The notes under the pieces: generated by a model
What the model was told of the DNA's origin: nothing
Seen by the model: the letters and a program-made list of their open reading frames with translations, nothing else
The model's database searches: none
Assembly: GCA_964557575.1 (NCBI GenBank)
Contig: CAZLBC010000103.1
Coordinates: forward strand, 1-15,722
Reading direction: 5' to 3'
Source: CAZLBC01 sp964557575
GTDB lineage: Bacteria; Planctomycetota; Phycisphaerae; SM23-33
Length of the DNA stretch: 15,722 nucleotides
Shown here: one piece after another, positions 14,759 through 15,722 of the stretch
Layout of the letters: the number at the start of each line of letters is the position of its first letter
Numbering within the stretch: the first letter of the stretch is position 1
Program-made: the position numbers and the translations under genes

Positions 14759-15722
14759 AGACATTACTCGCATGCGTGTTACTGGGCTGTGTTTTAAGCT
14801 GGGGCGATGGTACTGCCTCGGCCAAGCCGCTGAAGGTATACATCCTCGCCGGGCAGTCGAACATGGAGGGGCACGCGCAGGCCAGGACGTTCGACTACAT
14901 CGGCAGGGACCCGAAGACCGCCCCGATCCTCAAGGAGATGCGCGGCCCCGACGGCGCGCCGCGGGTGTGCGATAAGGTGTGGATATCCTATTTCACCGGG
15001 GGGAAGGAATGCGGCGAGGGGTTCGGCAGGCTGACCGCCGGTTACGGCGCGCGGAGGGACCCGTCGAAGGACGGCGGCAAGATCGGCCCCGAGTTCACCT
15101 TCGGGATATATATGCGGCAGTTTCTTGACGAGCCGATCCTGCTGATCAAGACCGCCTGGGGCGGCAAGTCGCTGCACACCGATTTCCGCCCGCCGAGCGC
15201 CGGGCCCTACGAGTTCAGCGAAAAGCAGCTCGAGGGCTACAGGAAGCGCGGCATGGACATGGAAAAGGTCAGGGCCGAGAAGGCCGCGGCGACCGGGCGC
15301 TATTACCGCCTGATGATCGATCACGTCAAAAAGGTGCTCGCGGTCCCGAAACGCGTCTGCCCGGCCTACGACGAGAAGGAAGGGTACGAGATCGCCGGGT
15401 TCGTGTGGTTCCAGGGGTGGAACGACATGTGCGACGGCGGCACCTATCCCGACCGCAACAAGCCGGGCGGGTACGACCGGTATTCGAAGCTCCTGGCCGC
15501 GTTCATCCGCGACGTGCGCAGGGACCTCTCGGCCCCGGACATGCGCTTCGTGATCGGGGTCATGGGGGTAGGCGGCCCCGGCAAGCAGGAGGAATTCCGG
15601 AAGGCCATGGCCGCGCCGGCGGAACTGCCCGCGTTCAAGGGGAATGTCGTTGCCGTGCGGACGGCCCCGTTCTGGGACTTCGCCATCACCGCGGCCCAGC
15701 CGAAGCAGCGGGAGTACAACCG
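14755..15722 (+). CDS. Sialate O-acetylesterase-like SGNH esterase (SASA family), 3' end cut by window
   Basis: The frame is open from ATG 14755 to the last base (322 codons), so the C-terminus is missing. The leader MKTLLACVLLGCVLSWGDG ends in ASA before K24; a Cys after VLLG could alternatively be lipidated. ILAGQSNMEGHA carries the nucleophile S35 in the GQSN block. ILLIKTAWGGKSLHTDFRPP and FVWFQGWNDM are the following conserved blocks of the SASA/DUF303 type. The catalytic Asp/His block should lie beyond the edge. Members remove acetyl groups from sugars. The AAGGAACGACG site lies in the end of the sulfatase gene, and the ATGA overlap couples the two, so the enzyme probably acts on the same sulfated, acetylated glycan. 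Confidence 0.93.
   Translation, partial: MKTLLACVLLGCVLSWGDGTASAKPLKVYILAGQSNMEGHAQARTFDYIGRDPKTAPILKEMRGPDGAPRVCDKVWISYFTGGKECGEGFGRLTAGYGARRDPSKDGGKIGPEFTFGIYMRQFLDEPILLIKTAWGGKSLHTDFRPPSAGPYEFSEKQLEGYRKRGMDMEKVRAEKAAATGRYYRLMIDHVKKVLAVPKRVCPAYDEKEGYEIAGFVWFQGWNDMCDGGTYPDRNKPGGYDRYSKLLAAFIRDVRRDLSAPDMRFVIGVMGVGGPGKQEEFRKAMAAPAELPAFKGNVVAVRTAPFWDFAITAAQPKQREYN

Noticed and set aside
13238..14773. Minus-strand open frame of about 510 codons across the second sulfatase
   Set aside because: The opposite strand carries all sulfatase motifs with a Tat signal and ribosome site; this frame is a GC-rich shadow.
1..15722. CRISPR arrays, tRNA or rRNA genes, integrases and transposases
   Set aside because: I saw no regularly spaced repeats, no cloverleaf or rRNA-like segments and no recombinase motifs, so mobility of the ATPase module rests only on the direct repeats and composition.

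Overview
The window looks like a piece of a metagenome-assembled genome from a high-GC bacterium of the Planctomycetes / PVC type. The reasons are two arylsulfatase genes, both with twin-arginine-like leaders, several secreted carbohydrate-active or esterase-like proteins, a secreted sugar-isomerase-like protein, putative-Ig and CBM9-like modules, and otherwise very GC-rich coding DNA. Taxonomy is inferred from gene content only. A 100-N scaffold gap lies at 12016-12115.

Layout. (1) 137-1612, plus strand: a sulfatase. (2) 1632-4665, minus strand: a chain of broken genes. Going downstream, these are a frameshifted and stop-interrupted N-terminus of a secreted alpha/beta-hydrolase, two more out-of-frame hydrolase pieces, the beta-sandwich tail of a probable glycosidase, and an SGNH hydrolase that has lost its Ser half but keeps its Asp-His block, two putative-Ig domains and a CBM9-like domain. 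(3) 4849-6758, minus strand: a lower-GC two-gene module, an SMC/ABC-like AAA ATPase translationally coupled to a small TOPRIM/RloB-like protein. This is a candidate defence system. It sits between two direct copies (143 bp, 133 identities by eye) of the 3' end of a glycosidase-like gene. (4) 7019-11700, minus strand: a three-gene operon of a secreted sugar isomerase/epimerase-like protein, a secreted beta-propeller-like protein and a large secreted glycosidase-like protein. (5) 11701-12585: unassigned DNA, a scaffold gap flanked by an exact 55-bp duplication, and the C-terminal part of a 5'-nucleotidase-type metallophosphoesterase. (6) 12558-13223, minus strand: a Phd/YefM-PIN toxin-antitoxin operon with a readable promoter and an operator-like palindrome. 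(7) 13394 to the end, plus strand: a second sulfatase coupled by an ATGA overlap to a sialate-O-acetylesterase-like SGNH enzyme that runs off the window.

Working together: the sulfatases, acetylesterase-like enzyme, glycosidase-like protein, propeller and sugar isomerase fit the breakdown of a sulfated, acetylated polysaccharide outside the cytoplasm. The ATPase pair and the toxin-antitoxin pair are accessory modules, and each lies next to truncated genes. This suggests rearrangement-prone sites, although assembly error cannot be excluded from one sequence.
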